Source: Rebecca billardiae RCC1528 (lineage: Eukaryota; Haptophyta). Taken from it: 64,000 nucleotides of DNA. Below the pieces are notes generated by a model, which saw only the letters and a list, made by a program, of their open reading frames with translations, had not been told where the DNA came from and did no database searches. The stretch covers positions 1,426,001 through 1,490,000 of the forward strand of contig OZ251239.1 of the NCBI GenBank assembly GCA_965240325.2, given 5' to 3'. Shown here piece by piece: positions 19,822 through 28,643 of this stretch. The position numbers were made by a program, and so were the translations under genes. Positions within the stretch are counted from its first letter, which is position 1. Each line of letters starts with the position of its first letter.

Positions 19822-20856
19822 CGCGCGCCGCGCGCCGGCGCCGCGGCCGTCCGAGCCCTCGCGGCGCGGGCGCAGGAGGCGCGGCACGGGCCGCCGCTGA
19901 GCCTGAGACCGAGTGACTAGCGCTGCTAGAGCCTAGAGCAGACCGGAGGGGGTCACGCGACGAGCTTTCACGGCGACGGCTTGCGGTCGCGGCGACGACG
20001 GCGGGCCACGACGATGCCTCGTGCCGCCGTGACGTGGTCGGACGGCAGGCTGCGGACGGCCGATCCACGCGTGCTGTTGCCGCGTTCACGCTCGGCGCGA
20101 GAGGCTGAGTCATACTCCGCGGGCTTAATATAACTCTGCCCAAGCCGGGCAAGGCGACTGCCTCGAGCACGCAGCAGACGACTGCTAAGCAGACCGCTGC
20201 GCGCTCGGCGGCTGCCGCTGTCGTTATCGTATATATATAGTCGTGTAGTGACACCGCGCCGTGTAAGTGCTCACTGCCGCATACGGCCGAGTCGTATTGA
20301 TAATTATTAGTTAACTGCTCACGTCGTCATCATGAATCATGATTCATCATCGTCACGAGCAGTCGTATCGCGTCTGCTCGATGATATCATCATAGACTCA
20401 CGAGTCGCGCGGCCACAGGCGGCCTATAGCGCATCGCGGCGGCATCGCCATCATTTATATTCATCAGAATGATTGCGCGCACGCAGCAGCTATCAGCCCG
20501 TGGTATGACGCCGTGGCGGCCGTGCGCGCGACGGCGCGGAGACGTGCCAGTGCCCAGTCCCGGGAGTTAGTGTGACTAGCGCCGGTCAGCCACGGCTGCA
20601 CCGGGAGCACTGATGCTGCGCTGCTAAGTATAGGGCGGCGCATCAGTGCCAGTGCCTACTAATAACGGACGCCCGTCGGGGTACCGCCTTTATTACCTAC
20701 CGACGAGCAGCTGGCGCCCAGCGCTAGTCAGCCAGCAGGCCCAGCAGAAGCAGTCTCAGCTCAGTGATGAGCTGCCAGGCTTGCGGCCATCAGCCCATCG
20801 ACATCGTGGGCGCGGTGAGCCAGTGCGCCACGCCGGGAGGCGGGCGGCGTGGGGCG
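19822..20856. other. 1-kb intergenic region, no gene seen
   Basis: Mixed composition, many stops. It has a short near-palindrome (ATCATGAATCATGATTCATC, about 20330-20350) and a TA run at 20230. No RNA gene recognised. Confidence 0.55.
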
Positions 20857-21552
20857 CTACATGATGTTCGTCAGCTCCATCTCGAAGATGAGCGTCGCGT
20901 CGGGAGGCACCATGCCTGGCACGCCCTTCTTGCCGTACGCGTGCTCGGGCGGGATGGTGATCTCAGCAATCTCGCCGACGCTCATCTTGAGCACAGCCGC
21001 GTCCCACCCGGCGATGACGGCTGGCTTGGGCATGCCCACCTTGAACACGAGCGGCGCGCGCCTCTTGCCCGTCTTCGGGTCCGTCGTTGTCGAGTCGAAC
21101 ACCGTGCCGTCCTCCAGCTTCCCAGTGTAGTGCACCTGCACCTTGGCGCCGGGCTCGGGGTAGGTTCCGCGACCCTTCTTCTTGACGCGCTTGGTGAAGA
21201 GGGGCGTCGCGGGCGCGCTGGGCGGCGTCTCCGACGAGGGCGCGCCCGCAGCCGACTCGGCCTGCGCCGCCGGCCGCTCCTTCCCTCGATCCTGCTCCGC
21301 GCGAGCCGCCTCGCGCTCGGCCTCGGTCGCCCACGCGCCCGCCTCCACCGCCTCCCTGTACGCCTTCTCCAGCGCGGGGCCCTTCGTGTTCTTGGCGACG
21401 TTCTTGGGCTGGCCGGTCAGGCGGTGGGTCTGCAGCAGCTCGAGCGTCGCGTGCGCCTGGAGGAACTCAATGACCTCCTTCTTCGGGACGTTCGCCACCT
21501 CCGCGACCGGCCAAGGCGGCGACACGGCCGGGGCCTCGTCGTCACCCGCCAT
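20857..21552 (-). CDS. FKBP3: FKBP25-type nuclear peptidyl-prolyl isomerase
   Basis: 231 codons from the ATG at 21552. The N-terminal part (about 12-65: VPKKEVIEFLQAHATLELLQ, then a LTGQPKNVAKNTKGPALEKAY segment) matches the basic tilted helix bundle of FKBP25, including the KNVAK motif; this domain binds nucleic acid in animal FKBP25. A charged Ala/Pro linker with KRVKKKGRG follows. The C-terminal FKBP domain (about 132-231) has VQVHYTGKLEDGTVFDST, VIAGWDAAVLKMSVGE (in place of the usual VIxGW...), AYGKKGVPGMVPPDATLIFEMEL, i.e. the active-site aromatic and loop residues. It is expected in the nucleus, isomerising Xaa-Pro bonds and binding chromatin or ribosome-biogenesis factors. Head-to-head with an EsV-1-7 gene, 141 bp between starts. 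Confidence 0.9.
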   Translation of the reverse strand: MAGDDEAPAVSPPWPVAEVANVPKKEVIEFLQAHATLELLQTHRLTGQPKNVAKNTKGPALEKAYREAVEAGAWATEAEREAARAEQDRGKERPAAQAESAAGAPSSETPPSAPATPLFTKRVKKKGRGTYPEPGAKVQVHYTGKLEDGTVFDSTTTDPKTGKRRAPLVFKVGMPKPAVIAGWDAAVLKMSVGEIAEITIPPEHAYGKKGVPGMVPPDATLIFEMELTNIM

Positions 21553-21612
21553 GCTGATTCCTCCAGGGACGGGTTCGGAATGTGAGGGGAACGTGGTTTT
21601 CGCCAGCGCGCG

Positions 21613-21633
21613 ATGGCGGCCTCGCCTCGGTAG
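21613..21633 (+). promoter_or_regulatory. Upstream mini-ORF MAASPR-stop of the EsV-1-7 gene
   Basis: ATGGCGGCCTCGCC followed by CTCGGTAG encodes MAASPR and a stop, 81 bp before the ATG at 21694. The same start and first five codons are present before all eight EsV-1-7 genes of the window. Alternative reading: the GT of CGGTAG is a splice donor joining to the AG just before the main ATG, which would add MAASPR in frame to the protein. Confidence 0.55.
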
Positions 21634-21693
21634 ATAGCCAGCAGATCTTCTAGTAGTAGCACGGCATACACTACGTGGCTGACGCGCGCGAGG

Positions 21694-23217
21694 ATGCCCA
21701 GCAAGTGCGGCCGAGCTGGCTGTGACGTGTATGCTACATTTGGCAAGCTGGGGGCCGCGCGTGCCAGCCGCTGCGCCGCGCACAAGCTGGCCGGAATGGT
21801 CGACGTGGTCCACCGCAGGTGCGAGCATGCCGGCTGTGACAAGCAGCCGCACTTTGGCATGCCGGGCGACACACGTGCCAGCCGCTGCGCCACGCACAAG
21901 CTGGCCGGCATGGTGGACGTGAAGAGCCCCAGGTGCGAGCATTCCGGCTGTGACAAGCGGTCGTGCTATGGCATGCCGGGTGACAAAAATGCCAGCCGCT
22001 GCGCCACGCACAAGCTGGCCGGCATGGTGGACGTGGTCAGCCGCAGGTGCGAGCATGCCGGCTGTGACAAGCATCCGTCCTTTGGCAAGCCGGGCGACAC
22101 ACGTGCCAGCCGCTGCGGCACGCACAAGCTGGCCGGCATGGTGGACGTGGTCAGCCGCAGGTGCGAACATGCCGGCTGTGACAAGCATCCGTCCTTTGGC
22201 AAGCCGGGCGACACACGTGCCAGCCGCTGCGCCGTGCACAAGCTGGCCGGCATGGTCGACGTGAAGAACCGCAGGTGCGAGCATGCCGGCTGTGACAAGC
22301 AGCCGTCCTTTTGCATGCCGGGCGACGCACGCCCCAGCCGCTGCGCCGTGCACAAGCTGGCCGGCATGGTGGACGTGGTCAACCGCAGGTGCGAGCATGC
22401 CGGCTGTGACAAGCAGCCGTCCTTTGCCATGCCGGGCGACAAACGTCTCAGTCGCTGCGCCACGCACAAGCTGGGTGGCATGATCGGCATGCGCGCCTGG
22501 CGCGAGCGCAAGCGGGCTGCAGCCCCTGAGCCTCAGCAGGGCGGCAGCGCAAAGCGCAGGCGCGTGCAGAGCAACGGTGGCAGTCCGGCTGCAGCAGCTG
22601 CCGCTGCCACTGGCTCGCAGCCACACCCACAGCCACCGAGGGCCACGGCTCGCGCGGAGGCTCGCCCTCCGCGACGCCCTGACGTCGCGAGCGGCAGCGG
22701 CCTGCGCAGCCGCCGCGATGGGCTGGGCAAGCGCGCGGGGCCGAGCAGGGCGCATGCAGCGCACACACAGCCAGCCCTGCGCACTGCTCCGCCTGCTGAC
22801 GGGCCAGGCGGTGGGGGTGGCGGTGAGCATGCGGCAGACGCTCCGCTGCTCGGCCGGCTGGTCGAGCCCGCCGTGGCCACGCGGCACGCCGACGCTGCCG
22901 CCGAGCTCGCTGCTGTGCGCGCCGCCACCGAGCGCATGCGCGCCGAGCTCGTGCGCGCGCGCATGCGGCTGCGTCTCGCCGAGCAGGCGGCCGACCCGTC
23001 GCACCTGCGCGTGCTGCGCTTGGTCATGGCGGGCGAGGCCGAGACCACTGGTGCACCACCGGCCTGCGGCGCGCGCGGGGACCCCACGCCACGAGATGAG
23101 TCTGCTGAGGATGAGCGCCAGGCCACGCTGCGGTACCTGCGCGAGCTCGAGGCGCGGGTGCGCGATGAGCAGCCAGCAAGCTGCCCAAGCAGCGACGTCG
23201 CGACGTCAATTGAGTGA
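21694..23217 (+). CDS. EsV-1-7 cysteine-repeat protein, seven repeats
   Basis: 507 codons. The start MPSKCGR is shared (MPS[K/M/T]CGR) by all EsV-1-7 genes here and is preceded by the conserved GTGGCTGACGCGCGCGAGG. Seven 38-residue repeats follow the EsV-1-7 pattern C-X4-C-X16-C-X2-H-X12 exactly (CEHAGCDKxPxFGxPGDxRASRCATHKLAGMVDVxxRR), a presumed zinc-binding C2CH-like unit. Then comes a basic stretch with KRAAAP and AKRRRVQ (nuclear-localisation-like), an Ala/Pro-rich linker, and a C-terminal amphipathic region (ATERMRAELVRARMRLRLAE...LRVLRLVM...LRYLRELEARV) able to form a coiled coil. The family is named after a phaeovirus gene; the Ectocarpus member IMM controls early development; biochemical function is unknown. 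This copy lies 5 kb from the others and pairs with FKBP25. Confidence 0.88.
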   Translation: MPSKCGRAGCDVYATFGKLGAARASRCAAHKLAGMVDVVHRRCEHAGCDKQPHFGMPGDTRASRCATHKLAGMVDVKSPRCEHSGCDKRSCYGMPGDKNASRCATHKLAGMVDVVSRRCEHAGCDKHPSFGKPGDTRASRCGTHKLAGMVDVVSRRCEHAGCDKHPSFGKPGDTRASRCAVHKLAGMVDVKNRRCEHAGCDKQPSFCMPGDARPSRCAVHKLAGMVDVVNRRCEHAGCDKQPSFAMPGDKRLSRCATHKLGGMIGMRAWRERKRAAAPEPQQGGSAKRRRVQSNGGSPAAAAAAATGSQPHPQPPRATARAEARPPRRPDVASGSGLRSRRDGLGKRAGPSRAHAAHTQPALRTAPPADGPGGGGGGEHAADAPLLGRLVEPAVATRHADAAAELAAVRAATERMRAELVRARMRLRLAEQAADPSHLRVLRLVMAGEAETTGAPPACGARGDPTPRDESAEDERQATLRYLRELEARVRDEQPASCPSSDVATSIE

Positions 23218-23676
23218 CTGATGATGTGATGACGACTCTGATGATCAGGATATATATTAAAAATAGATATATATATAATTATATATATACATCATCACAC
23301 ATATATATATGCCTGACAGTGACAAATGCGCATGCTGATGACGCCTATAAGTATATATATATATATGTTGCTGTAGTCGATCCAGTCGTCGTAGTCGTAG
23401 TCCCGACGAGTCCGACGCGCCGCCGACGGCCGCCCGATCAACCCGGGCACGGGCTGATGATACGAGCACAACCGCGGCGTCAGCAGCACGCAAGACTTGC
23501 GACGAGGCCGCACGAGCCCGATGGCCGCTGAGGAGGACGGCCGATGACGCGAGTAGCGAGACCCGCCGAGTGAGACTGCGGCGCCGTAGGAGAGCACCCC
23601 GCCACTTGGGCTGCCGCGAGCTGCCACGGCCGACGGGCGCGCCGGCCGGCCGCGCACACCGACCCAGCGCGACGGG
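23218..23676. other. Intergenic with AT microsatellites
   Basis: Several imperfect AT/TA runs (about 23250-23365). The remainder is GC-rich 3-prime flank between two convergent genes. No gene seen. Confidence 0.6.
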
Positions 23677-24975
23677 CTAGCCCAGCGCGACGTCGAGCAC
23701 CATCATCGTGACGAAGCCGAGCATCAGCCCCTGCGTCGCGAGCGCGCGGTTGCCGTGCGAGTGCATCTCCGGGATGAGCGAGTCGGCGACCACGTAGATC
23801 ATCGCGCCCGCGGCGAGCGCCATGCTGAAGGGCAGCAGCGGCCGGCAGTGCGTGACGAAGAGCGCGCCGAGGAGGCCGGCGATGGGCTCGACCACGCCGG
23901 AGAGCTGGCCGTACGCGAACGCCGTCCGGTACGGCACGCCCTCGCGCAGCAGCGGCAGCGCCACCGCCATCCCCTCCGGGAAGTTCTGCAGGCCGATGCC
24001 GAGCGCGAGCGAGATGGCACCTCCCAGCCCGGCGGCGGAGGCGGGGCCGTCCTTGGCGCCGGTGCGGGAGAGCGCGCCGAAGGCCACGCCGACGGCGAGC
24101 CCCTCGGGCGCGTTGTGCGCGGTGATCGCGATGATCAGCTGCAGCATCCGCCGCACGCGCGAGCGCGCGCGCGCCACCTTCTCCTCGCTCGCGGCGCTCG
24201 GCGGCGCGGGCGCGGCCGCCATCGCCGCCGGCAGCGACACGCCGCCGCGGCCGGCCGGCCGGGGCGGGGCGAGCTGCGCGGGCGGCTCGGGCGCGCCGTC
24301 GGGCTTCGCAAGTGCCGCCTTGTACAGGTCGAGCCCGTGCAGCGCCGCGCCGTACCGCTCGAGCAGCCAGTCGGACGCGTGCAGCAGCGCGCCGCCCGCC
24401 AGGAAGCCGACGCTGACCGGCACGAACGCGAGCGCGCCGTACCCGTCCTCCTCGGCGTACGCGAGGGCGGGCGCGAGGAGCGACCAGTACGACGCGGCGA
24501 TCATTACGCCGGCCGCCACGCCGAGCAGCATGTCGAGCACCTGCTGGATCGAGCGCTCGAGCAGCGGGTGCTGCACGACGACGACCGAGGCCGCGCCGAG
24601 CGCCGTCATGAACCACCCAAACGACGTGCCCGCGACCGCGCCGAGGACGGGCCGCTCGGCGACGAGGGCTCGCACCTGGCTGAACATGTTGCTCTCGCAT
24701 GCGCCACCGCCCACCTCGAGCCCCGTGCACTCGCCCAGGCCGCCCGCCTTGTGCAGCGTCGTGCGCACGTCGACGCGCTCGGCGCATGCAAACGAGCTCA
24801 TGCTCACAAACGCGATGAGGACCGACTTGACGGGCAGGCTCCGACGGCCGAGCATCGCCGAGACAATCGCCGCGAGCGCCCTGGACGCCAGCTGCATCCC
24901 GACCTCGCTCGCCGCGCCGATGCCCGCCGCGCCTATCAGCGCGAGCGCGAGCAGCACGGGGATGCCGCCCCGCAT
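23677..24975 (-). CDS. ZIP-family metal transporter, ZIP11 (GufA) type
   Basis: 432 codons from the ATG at 24975 (MRGGIPVLLALALIGAAGIG), which opens with a signal-like hydrophobic helix; the frame upstream to 25263 is Arg-rich and overlaps the divergent gene. The core has the two ZIP metal-binding helices: HNAPEG at 287-292 in IIAITAHNAPEGLAVGVAFG, and QNFPEG at 330-335 in LALGIGLQNFPEGMAVALPL, followed by AYGQLSGVVEPIAGLLGALF, AAGAMIYVVADSLIPEMHSHGN and FVTMMVLDVALG. The Asn/Phe-containing second motif, the GQLSG(V)VEP helix and the DVxLG ending are typical of ZIP11/SLC39A11. The family imports zinc (also copper or iron) into the cytosol across plasma, Golgi or plastid membranes. A long Ala/Pro/Glu cytosolic loop lies between about 222 and 270. 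Head-to-head with a TRIQK-like gene (120 bp). Confidence 0.9.
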   Translation of the reverse strand: MRGGIPVLLALALIGAAGIGAASEVGMQLASRALAAIVSAMLGRRSLPVKSVLIAFVSMSSFACAERVDVRTTLHKAGGLGECTGLEVGGGACESNMFSQVRALVAERPVLGAVAGTSFGWFMTALGAASVVVVQHPLLERSIQQVLDMLLGVAAGVMIAASYWSLLAPALAYAEEDGYGALAFVPVSVGFLAGGALLHASDWLLERYGAALHGLDLYKAALAKPDGAPEPPAQLAPPRPAGRGGVSLPAAMAAAPAPPSAASEEKVARARSRVRRMLQLIIAITAHNAPEGLAVGVAFGALSRTGAKDGPASAAGLGGAISLALGIGLQNFPEGMAVALPLLREGVPYRTAFAYGQLSGVVEPIAGLLGALFVTHCRPLLPFSMALAAGAMIYVVADSLIPEMHSHGNRALATQGLMLGFVTMMVLDVALG

Positions 24976-25095
24976 TTTCGCTGGCGAACCTTCCGGTCCG
25001 GGTGAATCAGCCTCCGGACGCGAGATCGGCGTCCTACGCCGCCACCGAGACCGCTCTCTCGCTCGCGGACGGTACCGCGCAGAACGCGAGGCCCA

Positions 25096-25436
25096 ATGGG
25101 CGGACGCCGCGATGCGAGCGCAGCGAACGCGAAGCCGCCGAAGCAAATGAAGGAGCCGCCCATGAACAACTACCGCAAGAAGCTCGGCACCAGCGAGAAG
25201 CACCGGGTGCGCGCGCGTGCGCGGGGGCTGAGGGCCAGGCCGCGTGCGCTCACAGCCGCCCACGTCCCCACGTCCGGCGCCCCGTGCAGACGCACCAAGA
25301 GTCGAAGGAGCGCACGCTCGACGTGGCCAAGGACCAGCGCGTCCAGGGCGCGCAGCGCGGCTTCGTCCTCGGCAGCCTGGCCGCGATCGTGATGGCGCTG
25401 CTGCTCTGCCTGCTGGTGAACTGGCTGCTGCTCTGA
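25096..25436 (+). CDS. Small tail-anchored protein, TRIQK-like, two exons
   Basis: Exon 1 25096-25206, intron 25207-25289 (83 nt, GTGCGC...GTGCAG), exon 2 25290-25436; 85 residues. Spliced in phase 0 it gives MGGRRDA...NNYRKKLGTSEKHR joined to THQESKERTLDVAKDQRVQG and then a C-terminal hydrophobic helix (GFVLGSLAAIVMALLLCLLVNWLLL) ending at the stop. This mirrors TRIQK (triple QxxK/R motif protein): an MGRKDA-like start, a QYRKQIG-like YRKKLG, charged spaced repeats, then one C-terminal membrane span in an ER protein of about 86 residues. The length match is good; the identification is by memory and moderate. The unspliced frame does not reach the hydrophobic tail, which supports the intron. 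Confidence 0.68.
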
Positions 25437-26755
25437 GGCGGCTGCTGCTCTGAGGCGGCCCCGCGACCCGCAGCGGCGCGCGCGTAAGCGCGAGCTGCGC
25501 TGGTCAGGAGTGGGCAGCGCGTCTGGCTTGGAGCAGGCACGGCGTGGGCGTCCGGGCTGTTGCTGCTCAAGTGCGCACCACTCCAGAGCGCGCGCGCGCG
25601 GCCAGTAAACGGCCCCCCGCTGACACTAACAAGGGCGCTTTGCTTGGCGCTGCCCGTGCCTTCAACCCCGGCAGTCGCCTGCAGCGAGGCAACGTCCGAC
25701 GCCCGCCGTAGACGCGCTGGTGGCCTTCGCTGCGCTGCGGCGGGTGTCCGGTCCGGCGAATCAGCACGTGAGAGCCTGCGCCCGTCCGCGCGGACTGTGC
25801 CCGGCGACCGTAATCAGGGCCCGCCGTCAGACATGACGCGCCTGTGGCTGCTGTACCCTTTTAGCCTTTTATAAAATACGCGACTATAGAATTAGTATAT
25901 AGCGTACGCAGTCGCGTCGTCATCATGCACCATGCCTCACTCATGGCGCGTCGTCGCATGATATATGCGGCGGCGCGCCGCTGAGCGACTCAGCCTGACG
26001 GCGACTCAGTCACTGAGGCCCCGCCGACTCGGGGCACTCGGGCACTCGGGCTGCCCGCGGGCGATTATAACATCGATCTGTCTGATGATCGAACTTCGAG
26101 TAGCCTGCTGACATTGCACTACTTTGAGCGACCCGCGCGGCCCCTGGCCTGACGATGGATAGCAGACTGCTGCTACTACTCCCGGCCTGGCTGCTCGTAC
26201 CGCCTCCGGACAAGATGCATGAATTCGATATAGATCGATGAATAATTATAATATATGGCGGGCCGTATAATAATCGTGATGCGCGCGCACGCATATCTGA
26301 AATTAACCGCGTGCTATTATAATAGCTATAGACTTGACGACATTTATATATATATATATTATTAGAATTCGTCAGAAGTTCGGCTCACGACAGTCAGAGT
26401 CGGACTAACGAGGCCAGCCGCCGATATTGTTTCCGGACTTTCGGGGAGCTAGTTGGCGACCGCCAGCATAAAGTGATGCGCCGCCATCGTGATTGTTCGA
26501 CTGATGATTCGCGCTCGCGGGTCAGTTGCCTACTCCGTTTGGTACCGTCATACGCGGGGCCCCGTCCGGCGTCCCCGGCGTCCCGCCTCCGGGCGGCCCG
26601 CATATCGATCAATAAATGACGAGCCGATATATGCAGAGCTAGTGGCTAGTGCCGTCGTCGGGACACGTACTCCGCCGACCGCGGCCGGACTCTCGGAACT
26701 CACTACTCGATCGGCGTCAGTCTGCAGCCGCCAGCAGGGCGTCGACGAGTTACGA
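25437..26755. other. 1.3-kb intergenic region, no gene seen
   Basis: A short GC-rich part (a GCTGCTGCTCTGAGGCGGC duplication at the exon-2 end, then unique sequence), then AT-richer DNA with a (TA)n run at 26345-26360. A 104-codon ORF at 25560 has no features. Homology to the tandem array begins only at about 26792. Confidence 0.55.
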
Positions 26756-28531
26756 TCATCTCCGCGGCGGCGGAGCGGACAGACGAGCGGTGACGAGCTG
26801 TGCACGTGTGCTCTCAAGCTGGGCACGTGTACTCTCCAGCTGGGCGCGTATGCGCTCGAGCTGTGCACGTGTGCTCTCAAGCTGATGGGCACTTGCGCTC
26901 TCAAGCTCGGTATGTGTTGAGCTCTCGAGCTGGGCACGTGTACTCTCAAGCTGGGCGCGTGTGCCTTCAAGCTGGGCACGTGAGCTCTCAAGCTGGGCAC
27001 GTGAGCTCTCAAGCTCGGTACGCAAACTCGCAAGCTCTGCACACGTGCACTCGAGCTCGGCACGTGCGCTCTCGAGCTCGGCGCGTGTGCCTTCGAGCTC
27101 GGCGCGTGTGCGCTCGAGCTGGGCACGCGTGCCCTCCAGCTGGGCACGTGTGCTTTCGAGCTGGGCACGTGTGCGTTTGGCGGCGGCGTGCTCGTCAGCG
27201 AGCTCGGAGGCAGCATGGGAGTGCACTGTATCGGCGGCCTGCTCGAGCAGCCCACCGAGCAGCGGGGCGTCTGCCGTGTGCTCACCGCCACCACTGCCGC
27301 CTGGGCCGTCAGCAGGCGGGACGGCGAGCAAGGCTGGCTGTGTGCACGTAGCGTGCGTCCTGCTCGGCCCCGCGCGCTTGCCCGGCCAGTCCCCTCTGCT
27401 GCGCGGGCCGCTGCAGCTCACGACATCAGGGCGACGCGGAGGGCGAGCCTCCGCGCGAGCGGTGGCCACGCGCTGCTGTGGATGCGGCTGCAAAGCGGCA
27501 GCAGCGGGGGCTGCGGTTGGGCGGCCGCCGTTGTGCTGCATGCGCCTGCGCTTTGCGCTGCCGCCCTGCTGAGGCCCAGGGGCTGCAGCCCGCTTGCGCT
27601 CGCGCCAGGCGCGCACGCTGATCATGCCGGCCAGCTTGTGCGTGGCGCAGCGGCTGGCACGTGTGTCGCCCGGCATGCCGAAGGATGGCACCTTGTCACA
27701 GCCTGCATGCTCGCACCTGCGGTTGTGCACGTCCACCATGCCGGCCAGCTTGTGCGTGGCGCAGCGGCTGGCACGTGTGTCACCCGGCATGCCGAAGTGC
27801 GGCTGCTTGTCACAGCCGGCATGCTCGCACCTGCGGCTGACCACGTTGACCATGCCGGCCAGCTTGTGCGTGGTGCAGCGGCTGGCACGTGTGTCGCCCG
27901 GCATGCCATAGGACGGCCCCTTGTCACAGCCGGCATGCTCGCACCTTCGGCTCTTCACGTCCACCATGCCGGCCAGCTTGTGCGTGGCGCAGCGGCTGGC
28001 ACGTGTGTCGCCAGGCATGCCGAAGTGCGGCTGCTTGTCACAACCGGCATGCTCGCACCTGCGGTGCTGCACGTCCACCATGCCGGCCAGCTTGTGTGTG
28101 GCGCAGCGGCTGGGGCGTGTGTCGCCCGGCATGCCGAAGGATGGCTGCTTGTCACAGCCTGCAAGCTCGCACCTGCGGTTGACCACGTGCAAATTCACCA
28201 TGCTGGCCAGCTTGTGCGTGACGCAGCGGCTGGCACGTGTGTCGCCATGCATGCCGAAGTGCGGCCGCTTGTCACAGCCGGCATGCTCGCACCTGCGGCT
28301 CTTCACATCGACCATGCCGGCCAGCTTGTGCGTGGCGCAGCGGCTGGCACGTGCGTCGCCCGGCATGCCAAAGGACGGCACCTTGTCACAGCCAGCATGC
28401 TCGCACCTGCGGCTCTTCACATCGACCATGCCGGCCAGCTTGTGCGTGGCGCAGCGGCTGGCACGTGTGTCGCCCGGCATGCCAAATGTAGCATACACGC
28501 CACAGCCAGCTCGGCCGCACATGCTGGGCAT
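26756..28531 (-). CDS. EsV-1-7 coiled-coil protein, array copy 1
   Basis: 591 codons from the ATG at 28531 (MPSMCGR). The open frame continues upstream to 29593, but that part is antisense to the neighbouring gene and is rejected. Eight EsV-1-7 repeats (residues about 5-305) keep C-X4-C-X16-C-X2-H; the third repeat has a 14- instead of 12-residue spacer (KLASMVNLHVVNRR). Then RERKRAAAP, AKRRRMQ (nuclear-localisation-like), a Pro/Ala/Gly linker, and about 150 residues of seven-residue periodic TRAQLES/TRAELEG units, a long coiled coil encoded by a 21-bp minisatellite. Copy 1 differs from copies 2-4 in this tail: LLGGLLEQ in place of LLDQLLEQ, fewer heptads in one stretch, and an end ...LVTARLSAPPPRR in place of LVRGD, because the unit boundary falls just there. 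Confidence 0.88.
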   Translation of the reverse strand: MPSMCGRAGCGVYATFGMPGDTRASRCATHKLAGMVDVKSRRCEHAGCDKVPSFGMPGDARASRCATHKLAGMVDVKSRRCEHAGCDKRPHFGMHGDTRASRCVTHKLASMVNLHVVNRRCELAGCDKQPSFGMPGDTRPSRCATHKLAGMVDVQHRRCEHAGCDKQPHFGMPGDTRASRCATHKLAGMVDVKSRRCEHAGCDKGPSYGMPGDTRASRCTTHKLAGMVNVVSRRCEHAGCDKQPHFGMPGDTRASRCATHKLAGMVDVHNRRCEHAGCDKVPSFGMPGDTRASRCATHKLAGMISVRAWRERKRAAAPGPQQGGSAKRRRMQHNGGRPTAAPAAAALQPHPQQRVATARAEARPPRRPDVVSCSGPRSRGDWPGKRAGPSRTHATCTQPALLAVPPADGPGGSGGGEHTADAPLLGGLLEQAADTVHSHAASELADEHAAAKRTRAQLESTRAQLEGTRAQLERTRAELEGTRAELESARAELECTCAELASLRTELESSRAQLESSRAQLEGTRAQLESTRAQLESSTHTELESASAHQLESTRAQLERIRAQLESTRAQLESTRAQLVTARLSAPPPRR

Positions 28532-28592
28532 CCTCGCGCGCGTCAGCCACTTAGCGTGTGCCGTGCTACTCGAAAGGGCAGTGAAGACCTGC

Positions 28593-28619
28593 CTAGCAGC
28601 TCGAGGGCGAGGCCGCCAT
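28593..28619 (-). promoter_or_regulatory. Upstream mini-ORF MAASPSSC-stop, array copy 1
   Basis: Begins with ATGGCGGCCTCGCC on the minus strand, 88 bp before the EsV-1-7 start, inside the 112-bp shared promoter of the divergent pair; its first base is 25 bp from the oxygenase ATG on the other strand. Confidence 0.55.
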
Positions 28620-28643
28620 CGTGCGGCCGTGGCGGCGCACAGA

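Noticed and set aside
21694-23217. Regular 114-bp repeats considered as a CRISPR array
   Set aside because: The repeats are contiguous coding units of 38 residues without spacers, in a eukaryotic gene.
25560-25874. 104-codon ORF after the TRIQK-like gene
   Set aside because: No motif, no homologous copy, composition like the surrounding intergenic DNA.
27921-28643. 241-residue N-terminal extension of the oxygenase ORFs
   Set aside because: It is antisense to the Cys repeats of the divergent gene; the natural starts are MIKTSIM or MADEFD.
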